Made by a program: the position numbers and the translations under genes. A DNA stretch of 5,643 nucleotides from Pseudorhodobacter antarcticus (lineage in GTDB: Bacteria > Pseudomonadota > Alphaproteobacteria > Rhodobacterales > Rhodobacteraceae), in assembly GCA_945861995.1 (NCBI GenBank), contig CAMAWZ010000170.1, positions 1 to 5,643 of the forward strand. Direction: 5' to 3'. A model generated the notes under the pieces. It saw only the letters and a program-made list of their open reading frames with translations. It was not told the DNA's origin and searched no databases. This document shows, one piece after another, positions 1 through 5,643 of the stretch; the stretch's first letter is position 1, and every line of letters starts with the position of its first letter.

Positions 1-175
1 TACAGTCAAAGAACTGACCCATCGCCACGACCTAACCCCCGAAAAATACACCGAATTTGCAATGGCGTGGGTCGGCATGGGGGCAACCATTGTGGGCGGC
101 TGCTGCGAAGTCGGGCCAGCCCATATCGCCCATTTGGCCGCCAGCCTGCGCGCCGCTGGCCATACAATCGCCTGA
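1..175 (+). CDS. Homocysteine S-methyltransferase family protein, C-terminal fragment
   Basis: Partial gene that enters from the left edge; the first full codon begins at base 2, leaving 57 codons and a TGA stop. The family moves a methyl group from a donor such as S-methylmethionine, betaine or a related compound to homocysteine, giving methionine in the cytoplasm. The visible fragment carries the family's C-terminal zinc-site motif GGCCEVGPAHI (fragment residues 32-42). Its two adjacent cysteines are known zinc ligands in MmuM/BHMT-type enzymes, and the third ligand cysteine would lie upstream of the window. The methyl donor cannot be told from this piece, so I give no symbol. The stop codon overlaps the start of rluA (TGATG), which suggests a shared transcript. 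Family assignment is firm from the motif; exact substrate is unknown. Confidence 0.85.
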   Translation, partial: TVKELTHRHDLTPEKYTEFAMAWVGMGATIVGGCCEVGPAHIAHLAASLRAAGHTIA

Positions 176-828
176 TGCTGCCACAATTTGTCTACAACCC
201 GCCCGATGTGCCGTTGGACATCGTTTATGAAGATACGGCGATTATTGTGGCCAATAAACCTGCGGGGCTGCTGTCGGTTCCGGGCAAGAACGAGGGGCGG
301 ACAGACTGTCTTATCGCCCGCTTGCAAGCCGCGCGCTGGGACGCACTGTTGGTGCATAGGCTTGACTGCGATACTTCGGGCCTAATTATTTTTGCCCGCA
401 CCAAACAGGCGCAAGCGTTTTTGGGGGCCGAGTTTGAAAAACGCCGCACCGAAAAAACCTATATCGCGCGCATTTGGGGGGTGCCTGACGCCCGCGACGG
501 CCTGATCGATTTGCCCATCGGCCCCGATTGGAACGACCGCCCGCGCCAGATGATTGATCATGAAAATGGCCGCCCGTCGCAAACCGCGTGGCGTGTGATG
601 GAAGATGATGGCCAGACCGCGCGGGTGGAACTGATGCCCAAAACAGGCCGCAGCCATCAATTGCGGGTGCATATGCAGGCGCTGGGCCATCCGATTTTGG
701 GCGATCCAATTTATGCAAACGGCGCGGCGCTGGATTTTCCGCGCCTAATGCTGCACGCCCAAAAATTGGCGCTGCATCACCCCTTTAGCCAAGAATGGGT
801 CAGCTTTACCGCGCCCGCGCCCTTTTAA
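175..828 (+). CDS. rluA: Dual-specificity 23S rRNA/tRNA pseudouridine synthase RluA
   Basis: A 217-aa protein, close to the length of E. coli RluA (219 aa), which isomerises uridine to pseudouridine at 23S rRNA U746 and at U32 of several tRNAs. The catalytic motif HRLDCDTSG lies at residues 61-69 with the nucleophilic aspartate at D64, the same number as in E. coli. Other RluA-type blocks are NKPAGLLSVPG (27-37), KTYIARIWG (94-102), PKTGRSHQLRVHM (155-167) and LGHPILGD (170-177). There is no S4 domain, as expected for RluA rather than RluC/RluD. The ATG at 175 is chosen because the N-terminus then aligns with RluA. A GTG at 67 in the same frame would add 36 residues that merely overlap the upstream gene. 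No clear Shine-Dalgarno precedes 175, so translation is probably coupled to the upstream gene. The precise target uridines are inferred from family resemblance. Confidence 0.92.
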   Translation: MLPQFVYNPPDVPLDIVYEDTAIIVANKPAGLLSVPGKNEGRTDCLIARLQAARWDALLVHRLDCDTSGLIIFARTKQAQAFLGAEFEKRRTEKTYIARIWGVPDARDGLIDLPIGPDWNDRPRQMIDHENGRPSQTAWRVMEDDGQTARVELMPKTGRSHQLRVHMQALGHPILGDPIYANGAALDFPRLMLHAQKLALHHPFSQEWVSFTAPAPF

Positions 829-877
829 CGTCAAAATTCTGTTAACCACTGCACTGTAGAGTTGCGAAAGTCTGCGT

Positions 878-882
878 GAGGG
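878..882 (+). promoter_or_regulatory. Ribosome binding site of the glutamate-synthase-like gene
   Basis: The purine-rich stretch GAGGG ends 6 nt before the ATG at 889 and supports that start. The 60-nt gap from rluA (829-888) holds no convincing -35/-10 pair and no T-tailed hairpin, so whether the gene has its own promoter is open. Confidence 0.6.
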
Positions 883-888
883 TGAGCC

Positions 889-2514
889 ATGTATTTGCTG
901 CATAATTTCTTTTCGCTGCGCTATGCCGCCTTTACGGGGGCGCTGGGCGTGCTGTTACTGGCATCTATTCTGGCATGGCTTGTGCCGCAATATGGCGGGA
1001 TCGTTTGGCCGATCTGGACACTCGCCTTAGCCCTTTCGCTGCTTGGCGTTTATGATCTGACGCAAAAGCGGCACGCGATTTTGCGCAACTATCCAATTGC
1101 GGCAAACCTGCGCTTTTTGCTGGAATCGATCCGCCCCGAAATGCGCCAGTACTTTTTTGAGGGCGAGAAAGACGGCGCGCCATTTCCGCGCGACAAGCGG
1201 GCCATTGTGTATCAACGCGCGAAAAAAGAATTAGACAAACGCCCCTTTGGCACAATGTATGACGTCTACGCGCCGCAGTTTGAATGGCTGCATCATTCGA
1301 TCGCGCCGCAGCCTGCCGCCCCGCTTGCGGATATGCGTGTGACCATTGGCCAAGGCCCGCGCGCCTATCGCGCATCGCTGCTGAACATATCTGCGATGAG
1401 TTATGGGGCCTTGTCGGCCAATGCCATTCGCGCCTTGAACAAAGGCGCGCAGGCGGGCGCGTTTTTTCATGACACGGGCGAGGGTGGGGTTTCGCCCTAT
1501 CACCGAGAATTTGGCGGCGATTTGGTGTGGGAACTTGGGTCTGGTTATTTCGGCGCGCGCATGGCGGATGGCGGTTTTGATCCCGCCCGCTTTGCAGATG
1601 CTGCGGCGGATGATCAGATTAAGATGGTGGAATTGAAACTGTCACAAGGCGCCAAGCCTGGCCATGGCGGGGTGCTGCCTGCCGCCAAGGTCACCGCCGA
1701 AATTGCCGCCATTCGCGGCGTGCCAATGGGGGTGGATTGTGTATCCCCTGCCCATCACGCGGTGTTTTCCACGCCCATAGAACTGATGCATTTCATCGCC
1801 AAAATGCGCCAGATGTCGGGCGGCAAACCTGCAGGGTTCAAACTGTGCATCGGCCATCGGTGGGAGTTTATGGCCATTTGTAAAGCCATGCTTGAAACGG
1901 GCATCACCCCAGATTTCATTGTGATTGATGGCAAAGAGGGCGGCACAGGCGCGGCCCCGTTGGAATTTATGGATCATGTCGGAACGCCGCTGCGTGATGG
2001 GCTGAACTTTGCCCATAACGCCCTGCGCGGTGTGGGCCTGCGCGATAAAGTGCGCCTTGGCGCTTCGGGCAAGATCACGTCGGGGTTCGATATGGCGCGG
2101 GTCATGGCGCTGGGGGCCGATTGGTGCAATTCGGCGCGCGGGTTCATGTTTGCCGTGGGCTGCATTCAGGCGCAATCGTGTCACACGGGCGCGTGCCCCA
2201 CGGGCGTTGCTACCCAAGATCCCGCGCGGGGCAGGGCGATCGATGTGACGGGCAAATCTGACCGCGTGGCGTCCTATCACCGCAACACTTTGATTGCGCT
2301 TTCGGAATTGGTTGCCGCCGCAGGCGTGCCGCACCCGCGCGATTTACAGGGCGGGCATTTTCTGCAACGCTCCAGCGCGGATAAAGTGGTTGGGCTGGAT
2401 CAGATATACCCGCAAATTCAGACGGGTGAATTGCTGGCCGCGCATGACCCGGCGTCGGTATTTGGCGCAGCCTTTGCCGCCGCATCCGCCCATACCTTCG
2501 CGCGGCAGGGCTAA
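889..2514 (+). CDS. Membrane-anchored FMN-binding glutamate synthase-like protein (GltB synthase domain only)
   Basis: A 541-aa protein with the FMN-binding synthase domain of glutamate synthase (GltB, COG0069 type). Two hydrophobic segments at about residues 12-33 and 38-55 should anchor it in the inner membrane; the rest is soluble. Synthase-domain motifs appear in order: ISAMSYGALS (167-176), DTGEGG (195-200), LSQGAKPGHGG (251-261), IDGKEGGTGAAP (346-357) and GASGKITSG (391-399). The cysteine pattern C425-x5-C431-x4-C436, followed by PTGVATQ, matches the 3Fe-4S ligands of GltB. The N-terminal glutamine amidotransferase domain and the C-terminal GXGXG domain of full GltB are both absent. 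It therefore cannot take ammonia from glutamine by itself, and no GltD-like electron-donating partner is visible. Cofactors are well supported; the reaction is unknown. Related short GltB-like subunits include N-methylglutamate synthase MgsC, but nothing nearby supports that role. The 3' end overlaps the convergent permease gene by 4 nt. Confidence 0.9.
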   Translation: MYLLHNFFSLRYAAFTGALGVLLLASILAWLVPQYGGIVWPIWTLALALSLLGVYDLTQKRHAILRNYPIAANLRFLLESIRPEMRQYFFEGEKDGAPFPRDKRAIVYQRAKKELDKRPFGTMYDVYAPQFEWLHHSIAPQPAAPLADMRVTIGQGPRAYRASLLNISAMSYGALSANAIRALNKGAQAGAFFHDTGEGGVSPYHREFGGDLVWELGSGYFGARMADGGFDPARFADAAADDQIKMVELKLSQGAKPGHGGVLPAAKVTAEIAAIRGVPMGVDCVSPAHHAVFSTPIELMHFIAKMRQMSGGKPAGFKLCIGHRWEFMAICKAMLETGITPDFIVIDGKEGGTGAAPLEFMDHVGTPLRDGLNFAHNALRGVGLRDKVRLGASGKITSGFDMARVMALGADWCNSARGFMFAVGCIQAQSCHTGACPTGVATQDPARGRAIDVTGKSDRVASYHRNTLIALSELVAAAGVPHPRDLQGGHFLQRSSADKVVGLDQIYPQIQTGELLAAHDPASVFGAAFAAASAHTFARQG

Positions 2515-3326
2515 CCCCGCCCTTGGCCTTGGCGCAAGCGTTCCTCTAGCCTGCGCAGGGCAAGGCTTAGGGAAATCGTGATGGTTAAATACAACAGGGC
2601 CACCACGTTATAGGTTTCAAAATACCGAAAATTGCCCGCAGCCAACACTTTGCCAAGTTGGGTGATGTCAGATACGCCCAGCACCGACACCAAGGATGAA
2701 TCCTTGACCATCGCCACAAAGTCATTGCCCAAAGGCGGCAGAATGGTGCGCAGCGCTTGGGGGAAAATGATATGGCGAAAGCGTTGCCAGCCGTTCAGGC
2801 CCAACGCCTGCGCCGCCTCGATCTGGCCTTTATCAACCGACAAAAGACCTGCGCGGAAAATCTCGGCCAAAAAGGCGGAATAGGCTATGGTCAGGGCAAT
2901 GATGGCCCGCGCGATCAGGGGAAAGTCGCGGGTTCGCCACGGATCAAAGCCAAACCAATTGCCCACCCAATTAACCGCAATCACCAGCGCGGGGGCCGCA
3001 GCAAAGGCGATGTACAGCAGCAGCACCATAATCGGAATGCCGCGCACGATTTCGATATAAAACCGCGCGGACTGGCGCAGGATCATCCAGCGCGACAGGC
3101 CCGCCACCGCAAGGCCCAGCCCAATGGCACAGGCTGACGCATAGGCGATCACCGCAACAAATGCCGTCACCGCAATGCCCTGCACCAGCGTCGACATCAC
3201 ATCGGCATAGATTTGGTTGGCCCAAACCTCGTAAAACAGCCACAGGATCAGACCTACCAGCAAGAACAGCCAATAGGGCCGCTCGCTGGCCGCGCCTTGT
3301 GGGTTTTGCGGATTGGGGGCGGTCAC
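2511..3326 (-). CDS. Polar amino-acid ABC transporter permease (HisM/GlnP family)
   Basis: Inner-membrane subunit of an importer for polar amino acids, 271 aa from the GTG at 3326. Hydrophobic segments lie at about residues 18-35, 46-75, 96-118, 138-158, 197-217 and 239-256. Family motifs are RGIP (95-98) and the cytoplasmic EAA loop, with EAAQALG at 170-176 followed by the conserved FPQALR, where the ATPase docks. The ABC-permease fold is clear; the substrate cannot be read from the permease. The start is uncertain: GTG at 3326 has a G-rich stretch (minus strand, 3339-3334) 7 nt upstream. A TTG at 3341 in the same frame would give 276 aa but lacks a Shine-Dalgarno. The gap to the upstream binding-protein gene is 21 nt (6 nt with the TTG), so the two are surely cotranscribed. 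The gene ends against a convergent gene, leaving no room for an ATPase gene after it. Confidence 0.9.
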   Translation of the reverse strand: MTAPNPQNPQGAASERPYWLFLLVGLILWLFYEVWANQIYADVMSTLVQGIAVTAFVAVIAYASACAIGLGLAVAGLSRWMILRQSARFYIEIVRGIPIMVLLLYIAFAAAPALVIAVNWVGNWFGFDPWRTRDFPLIARAIIALTIAYSAFLAEIFRAGLLSVDKGQIEAAQALGLNGWQRFRHIIFPQALRTILPPLGNDFVAMVKDSSLVSVLGVSDITQLGKVLAAGNFRYFETYNVVALLYLTITISLSLALRRLEERLRQGQGRG

Positions 3327-3347
3327 CTCGCCGCCCCCCAAGCGCTG

Positions 3348-4130
3348 TTATTGGCCCATTTTATAGTCAAGGAACCACTTTTTGTTCAGCGCATCAATCG
3401 TGCCATCTGCCTTTAGCGCGGCAATGGCGGCGTTCATTGGGGCAACCAGATCGCTGCCCTTTGGGAAGATAAACCCGAAATCTTCGGTACCCAGCTTTTC
3501 GCCGATAATCTTCAGCCCGCCAGCCGACGCATCGACATAGCCCGCGCCCGCTGTGCCATCCGTCAGCAGCAAATCAACGTCGCCCGCTTTCAGCGCCTCA
3601 ACAGTGGCACCGAAGGTTTCGAACAGTTTGATACGCGGGTTTGCTTCGTTGCCGTCCAGCACGTTGTAGACGCCCACATAAAACGGCGTCGTGCCAGGCT
3701 GGGCTGCCATCAGCAAATCGGGGTTGGCGGCAAAACTGGCGGCATCGGTAAAGCGCGCTTCGTCGCCGCGCACCATCATCACCATTTCCGACGTCATATA
3801 GCTGTCAGAAAAATCAACCTTTTCTTTGCGATCTTCTTTGATGGTGATGCCCGTCATGCCCAAATCAAACTGGCCTTCCGACACAGCAGGGATCATCGCA
3901 TCCCACGAGATGTTTTCGTATTTCACGGTGGCATTCAGACGCTTTGCCATTTCGGCCATCGCGTCATATTCCCAGCCAATCGCAGCGCCGCTGGAATCCA
4001 AGAACTGCAAGGGCGGATAGGCGTTTTCAGTGACAACAACAATCTCGCGGCCAGCCAGATCTGGCAGGCCTTGCGCCAATGCGGGGGCGGCAGTCAGAAC
4101 AAGGGCGGCAAGCGGGGCAAAGAATTTCAT
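3348..4130 (-). CDS. Periplasmic amino-acid-binding protein of an ABC transporter
   Basis: A 260-aa solute-binding protein of the family 3 / HisJ-GlnH type. A classic signal peptide occupies residues 1-19, with a probable cleavage after ALA (17-19), so the mature protein starts near Q20 in the periplasm. Two-lobe binding-protein features are visible: TENAYPPLQF (34-43) at the ligand cleft, GQFDLGMTGITIKEDR (86-101) with R101 in the place where relatives bind the ligand alpha-carboxylate, VDFSDSY (105-111), GTT (146-148), and LLTDG (188-192) with D191 in the position that contacts the alpha-amino group in relatives. This points to an alpha-amino acid ligand; which one is not readable. It is the first gene of the transporter pair, with AGGAG 6 nt before the ATG and a candidate promoter upstream. 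The residue roles are inferred from the family, not tested here. Confidence 0.92.
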   Translation of the reverse strand: MKFFAPLAALVLTAAPALAQGLPDLAGREIVVVTENAYPPLQFLDSSGAAIGWEYDAMAEMAKRLNATVKYENISWDAMIPAVSEGQFDLGMTGITIKEDRKEKVDFSDSYMTSEMVMMVRGDEARFTDAASFAANPDLLMAAQPGTTPFYVGVYNVLDGNEANPRIKLFETFGATVEALKAGDVDLLLTDGTAGAGYVDASAGGLKIIGEKLGTEDFGFIFPKGSDLVAPMNAAIAALKADGTIDALNKKWFLDYKMGQ

Positions 4131-4135
4131 AGCAC

Positions 4136-4141
4136 TCTCCT
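4136..4141 (-). promoter_or_regulatory. Ribosome binding site of the binding-protein gene
   Basis: On the minus strand AGGAGA lies 5 nt upstream of the ATG at 4130. It is the standard anti-16S match and fixes the start of the signal peptide. Confidence 0.65.
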
Positions 4142-4154
4142 GATGGTTTTTGCA

Positions 4155-4183
4155 CTTATCGGGCGAATAGCGCCGTTTCGCAA
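4155..4183 (-). promoter_or_regulatory. Candidate sigma-70-type promoter for the ABC transporter pair
   Basis: In the 69-nt gap between ubiG and the binding-protein gene the minus strand reads TTGCGA (4183-4178), a 17-nt spacer, then GATAAG (4160-4155). Each hexamer matches the consensus at 4 of 6 positions and the spacing is ideal. A transcript would start near 4148 and include the ribosome binding site. A short inverted repeat, GGCG-ctatt-CGCC (4174-4162), sits in the spacer and could be chance. No T-tailed hairpin follows the ubiG stop, so read-through from ubiG is also possible. Prediction only. Confidence 0.35.
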
Positions 4184-4199
4184 GGGGGCTAACGGGGGA

Positions 4200-4940
4200 T
4201 TATGGTTTGACGCTGGCGGTGACGTAATTGACCGACAAATCGCGCACTGACAGCGACCAGCGCCATAAAATTGGGTTAAACACCATGCCTTTGCGATCCA
4301 CAGGGCGCAGCCCCGCGCCCGAAATCAGCGCATAAAGTTCGTCTGGCGTAATAAATTTGGCCCAATCATGCGTGCCTTTGGGCAGCCAGCGCATCACCCA
4401 TTCCGCGCCGATAATCGCCATAGCATAGCTTTTGGGATTGCGGTTGATGGTGGAACAAATCATCAGCCCGCCCGGTTTTAGCAGCGCGTGGCAGGCGGCC
4501 AAATAGGCGGCGGGGCCCTCCACGTGCTCGATCACCTCCATATTCAGCACAACATCAAACTGCTCGCCCGCGCTTGCCATATCTTCGGCGGTGGTGTGGC
4601 GATAATCGATGGTCAGGCCCGACGCTTGCGCATGGACTTGCGCCACGGGAATGTTGCGCGGCGCGGCATCGGCCCCCACAACATCGGCCCCAAGCCGCGC
4701 CATGGGTTCTGACAACAGCCCGCCGCCGCAGCCAATATCCAAAATGCGCAGCCCCGCAAACGGGGCAGGCGCGGTTAAATCGCGGTCATACTGGGCGGCG
4801 ATCTGGTCTGTGATATAAGACAAACGGCAGGGGTTCATCAGGTGCAACGGCTTGAATTTGCCGTTGGCATCCCACCATTCTGCTGCCATCGCCTCGAACT
4901 TGGCAACCTCGGCCGCATCGATTGTGCTTATTTTTGTCAT
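4200..4940 (-). CDS. ubiG: Ubiquinone biosynthesis O-methyltransferase UbiG
   Basis: A 246-aa SAM-dependent methyltransferase that carries out both O-methylation steps of ubiquinone synthesis (2-polyprenyl-6-hydroxyphenol and 3-demethylubiquinol O-methylation), associated with the inner face of the membrane. E. coli UbiG is 240 aa. The N-terminal region has the UbiG-typical FEAMAAEWWD (15-24) and FKPLHLMNPCRLSYI (29-43). The SAM-binding motif I is LDIGCGGGLLSEPMARLGA (67-85), the post-I acidic residue lies in VVGAD (87-91), and MEVIEHV (134-140) is the conserved motif following strand 4. INRNPKSYAMAIIGAEW (165-181) corresponds to the membrane-binding insertion described for UbiG. The ATG at 4940 is chosen because AGGAGG precedes it and the N-terminus then fits the family. 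An in-frame ATG at 4970 would add ten residues without a ribosome binding site. It is divergent from the iminopeptidase gene, with 59 nt between the starts. Confidence 0.95.
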   Translation of the reverse strand: MTKISTIDAAEVAKFEAMAAEWWDANGKFKPLHLMNPCRLSYITDQIAAQYDRDLTAPAPFAGLRILDIGCGGGLLSEPMARLGADVVGADAAPRNIPVAQVHAQASGLTIDYRHTTAEDMASAGEQFDVVLNMEVIEHVEGPAAYLAACHALLKPGGLMICSTINRNPKSYAMAIIGAEWVMRWLPKGTHDWAKFITPDELYALISGAGLRPVDRKGMVFNPILWRWSLSVRDLSVNYVTASVKP

Positions 4941-4944
4941 AACG

Positions 4945-4950
4945 CCTCCT
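4945..4950 (-). promoter_or_regulatory. Ribosome binding site that decides the ubiG start
   Basis: A perfect AGGAGG on the minus strand lies 4 nt before the ATG at 4940. No similar motif precedes the alternative ATG at 4970, so the shorter UbiG is preferred. Confidence 0.7.
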
Positions 4951-4981
4951 TGCACTTGCGCCCATAGCATCGCAATCTGGG

Positions 4982-5010
4982 ATCATATATAGGACGATTA
5001 TGGATCACAG
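4982..5010 (-). promoter_or_regulatory. Weak candidate promoter for ubiG
   Basis: On the minus strand CTGTGA (5010-5005), a 17-nt spacer and TATGAT (4987-4982) form a possible -35/-10 pair. The -10 is a 5 of 6 match to the consensus, the -35 only 3 of 6. The transcript would start near 4975 and leave a leader of about 35 nt with the AGGAGG. The -35 would lie inside the first codons of the divergent gene. Confidence 0.28.
4991..4994 (+). promoter_or_regulatory. Ribosome binding site of the proline iminopeptidase gene
   Basis: AGGA lies 5 nt before the ATG at 5000 and supports this start. The preceding TATATA (4986-4991) is too close to the ATG to act as a -10 for a transcript that includes this site. 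Confidence 0.5.
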
Positions 5011-5643
5011 ATCAGGGCAAAAGCGCGCAGTTGAGTATCTTTATCCGCCGATCGACCCTTTCGATCAGCGCGTGATGGATATGGGCGAAGGCCAGCGCGT
5101 GTATGTCGAACAATGTGGCCGCCCCGATGGTGTGCCTGTGCTGGTGCTGCATGGTGGGCCTGGCGGCGGGTGCAGCCCTGCAATGCGCCGCTATTTTGAT
5201 CCTGATGTGTACCGCGTGGTGCTGTTTGATCAGCGCGGATGCGGCCGATCGCGGCCCCATGCTTCGGTCGAGCATAACACAACGTGGCATTTGGTCAGCG
5301 ACATTGAAGCCATCCGCGAGGCGCTGGGGATAGAGCGGTTTATCCTGTTTGGCGGATCGTGGGGGGCGACGCTGGCGCTGGTTTACGCCATTTCCCATCC
5401 CATGCGTGTGCGCCATTTGGTGCTGCGCGGGGTGTTCTTGTCGATGAAATCAGAACTAGATTGGTTTTATGGCGGCGGGGCAGGGGCGTTTTTCCCTGAA
5501 CTTTGGGCCAAGTTTTGCGATTTGATTCCGCCCGACGAACAAGGCGATATGATCACCGCCTATAATCGCCGCCTGTTCAGTGGCGATTTGGCGTTGGAAA
5601 CGCGGGCGGCGCGGCTGTGGGCGAACTGGGAAAATGCGCTGGC
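5000..5643 (+). CDS. pip: Proline iminopeptidase (S33 alpha/beta hydrolase), N-terminal part
   Basis: The gene runs off the right edge after 214 full codons; the family is normally a little over 310 aa, so about two thirds is present. The enzyme is a cytoplasmic serine peptidase that removes N-terminal proline from peptides. Visible blocks are YPPIDPF (15-21), the oxyanion-hole motif HGGPGGG (51-57), FDQRGCGRS (76-84), NTTWHLVSDIE (93-103) and the nucleophile elbow GGSWG (118-122) with the catalytic serine S120. LVLRGVFL (140-147) and the following WFYGGGAGAFFPELW (155-169) begin the cap domain typical of the family. The catalytic aspartate and histidine would lie beyond the window. These blocks, especially GGPGGG with DQRGCGRS, distinguish proline iminopeptidase from general alpha/beta hydrolases. 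Base composition matches the neighbours. It is divergent from ubiG and has no evident functional tie to it. Confidence 0.93.
   Translation, partial: MDHRSGQKRAVEYLYPPIDPFDQRVMDMGEGQRVYVEQCGRPDGVPVLVLHGGPGGGCSPAMRRYFDPDVYRVVLFDQRGCGRSRPHASVEHNTTWHLVSDIEAIREALGIERFILFGGSWGATLALVYAISHPMRVRHLVLRGVFLSMKSELDWFYGGGAGAFFPELWAKFCDLIPPDEQGDMITAYNRRLFSGDLALETRAARLWANWENAL

Noticed and set aside
67..174. N-terminal extension of RluA starting at GTG 67
   Set aside because: The 36 extra residues lie in another frame of the homocysteine methyltransferase gene and do not resemble RluA; the ATG at 175 gives the family length.
382..718. Two overlapping minus-strand open frames inside rluA
   Set aside because: They are shadows of rluA with no family resemblance and no ribosome binding sites supporting them.
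829..888. Promoter or terminator between rluA and the glutamate-synthase-like gene
   Set aside because: TTGCGA at 862-867 has no -10 at a suitable distance, TGTAGA at 855-860 has no -35, and there is no stem followed by a T run.
1642..2334. A 230-codon open frame on the minus strand inside the glutamate-synthase-like gene
   Set aside because: It is rich in Arg, His and Ala, has no recognisable motif, and lies wholly antisense to a gene with clear family motifs. Long antisense frames are expected in GC-rich coding DNA.
2757..3137. A 126-codon plus-strand open frame inside the permease gene
   Set aside because: Its composition (Gln, Arg, His, Gly) is that of a complement of hydrophobic membrane-segment codons; the permease on the other strand explains the sequence.
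4986..4991. TATATA as a -10 box for the iminopeptidase gene
   Set aside because: A transcript from it would start about 2 nt before the ATG and lose the AGGA ribosome binding site, and no matching -35 lies 16-18 nt upstream.
4998..5416. Minus-strand open frames opposite the iminopeptidase gene
   Set aside because: The plus strand encodes an unmistakable S33 peptidase throughout; the minus-strand translations are basic and unstructured with no known motif.

Overview
This window looks like ordinary chromosome from an alphaproteobacterium, most plausibly of the Rhodobacterales/Roseobacter type. That placement is inferred from GC-rich codon use, a UbiG for ubiquinone synthesis, a membrane-anchored FMN-binding glutamate-synthase-like protein and alphaproteobacterial-style protein sequences. 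No search was possible. There are no mobile elements, CRISPR arrays, RNA genes or signs of recent transfer that I can see.

Layout from left to right. (1) The last 57 codons of a homocysteine S-methyltransferase (+) run into rluA (+), with stop and start sharing one base (TGATG). (2) After a 60-nt gap with a good ribosome binding site comes a 541-aa membrane-anchored, GltB-like FMN/Fe-S protein (+). (3) It meets tail to tail, with a 4-nt overlap (CTAA), a polar amino-acid ABC permease (-). The periplasmic binding protein gene (-) for this permease lies just upstream. No ATPase gene accompanies the pair. (4) ubiG (-) lies 69 nt upstream of the binding-protein gene. (5) ubiG is divergent from a proline iminopeptidase gene (+), which runs off the right edge.

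How the genes fit together. The binding protein captures a polar amino acid in the periplasm and delivers it to the permease, which needs an ATPase encoded elsewhere. The GltB-like protein has the FMN/3Fe-4S synthase core but no glutaminase domain, so its substrate and electron source are unknown. RluA modifies rRNA/tRNA, UbiG performs the two O-methylations of ubiquinone synthesis, and the iminopeptidase releases N-terminal proline from peptides. Amino-acid and methyl-group metabolism is a loose common theme, but the sequence does not show a single dedicated system. I found no convincing novel system. The most interesting items are the glutaminase-less GltB-like membrane protein, the missing ABC ATPase and the overlapping convergent stop codons.
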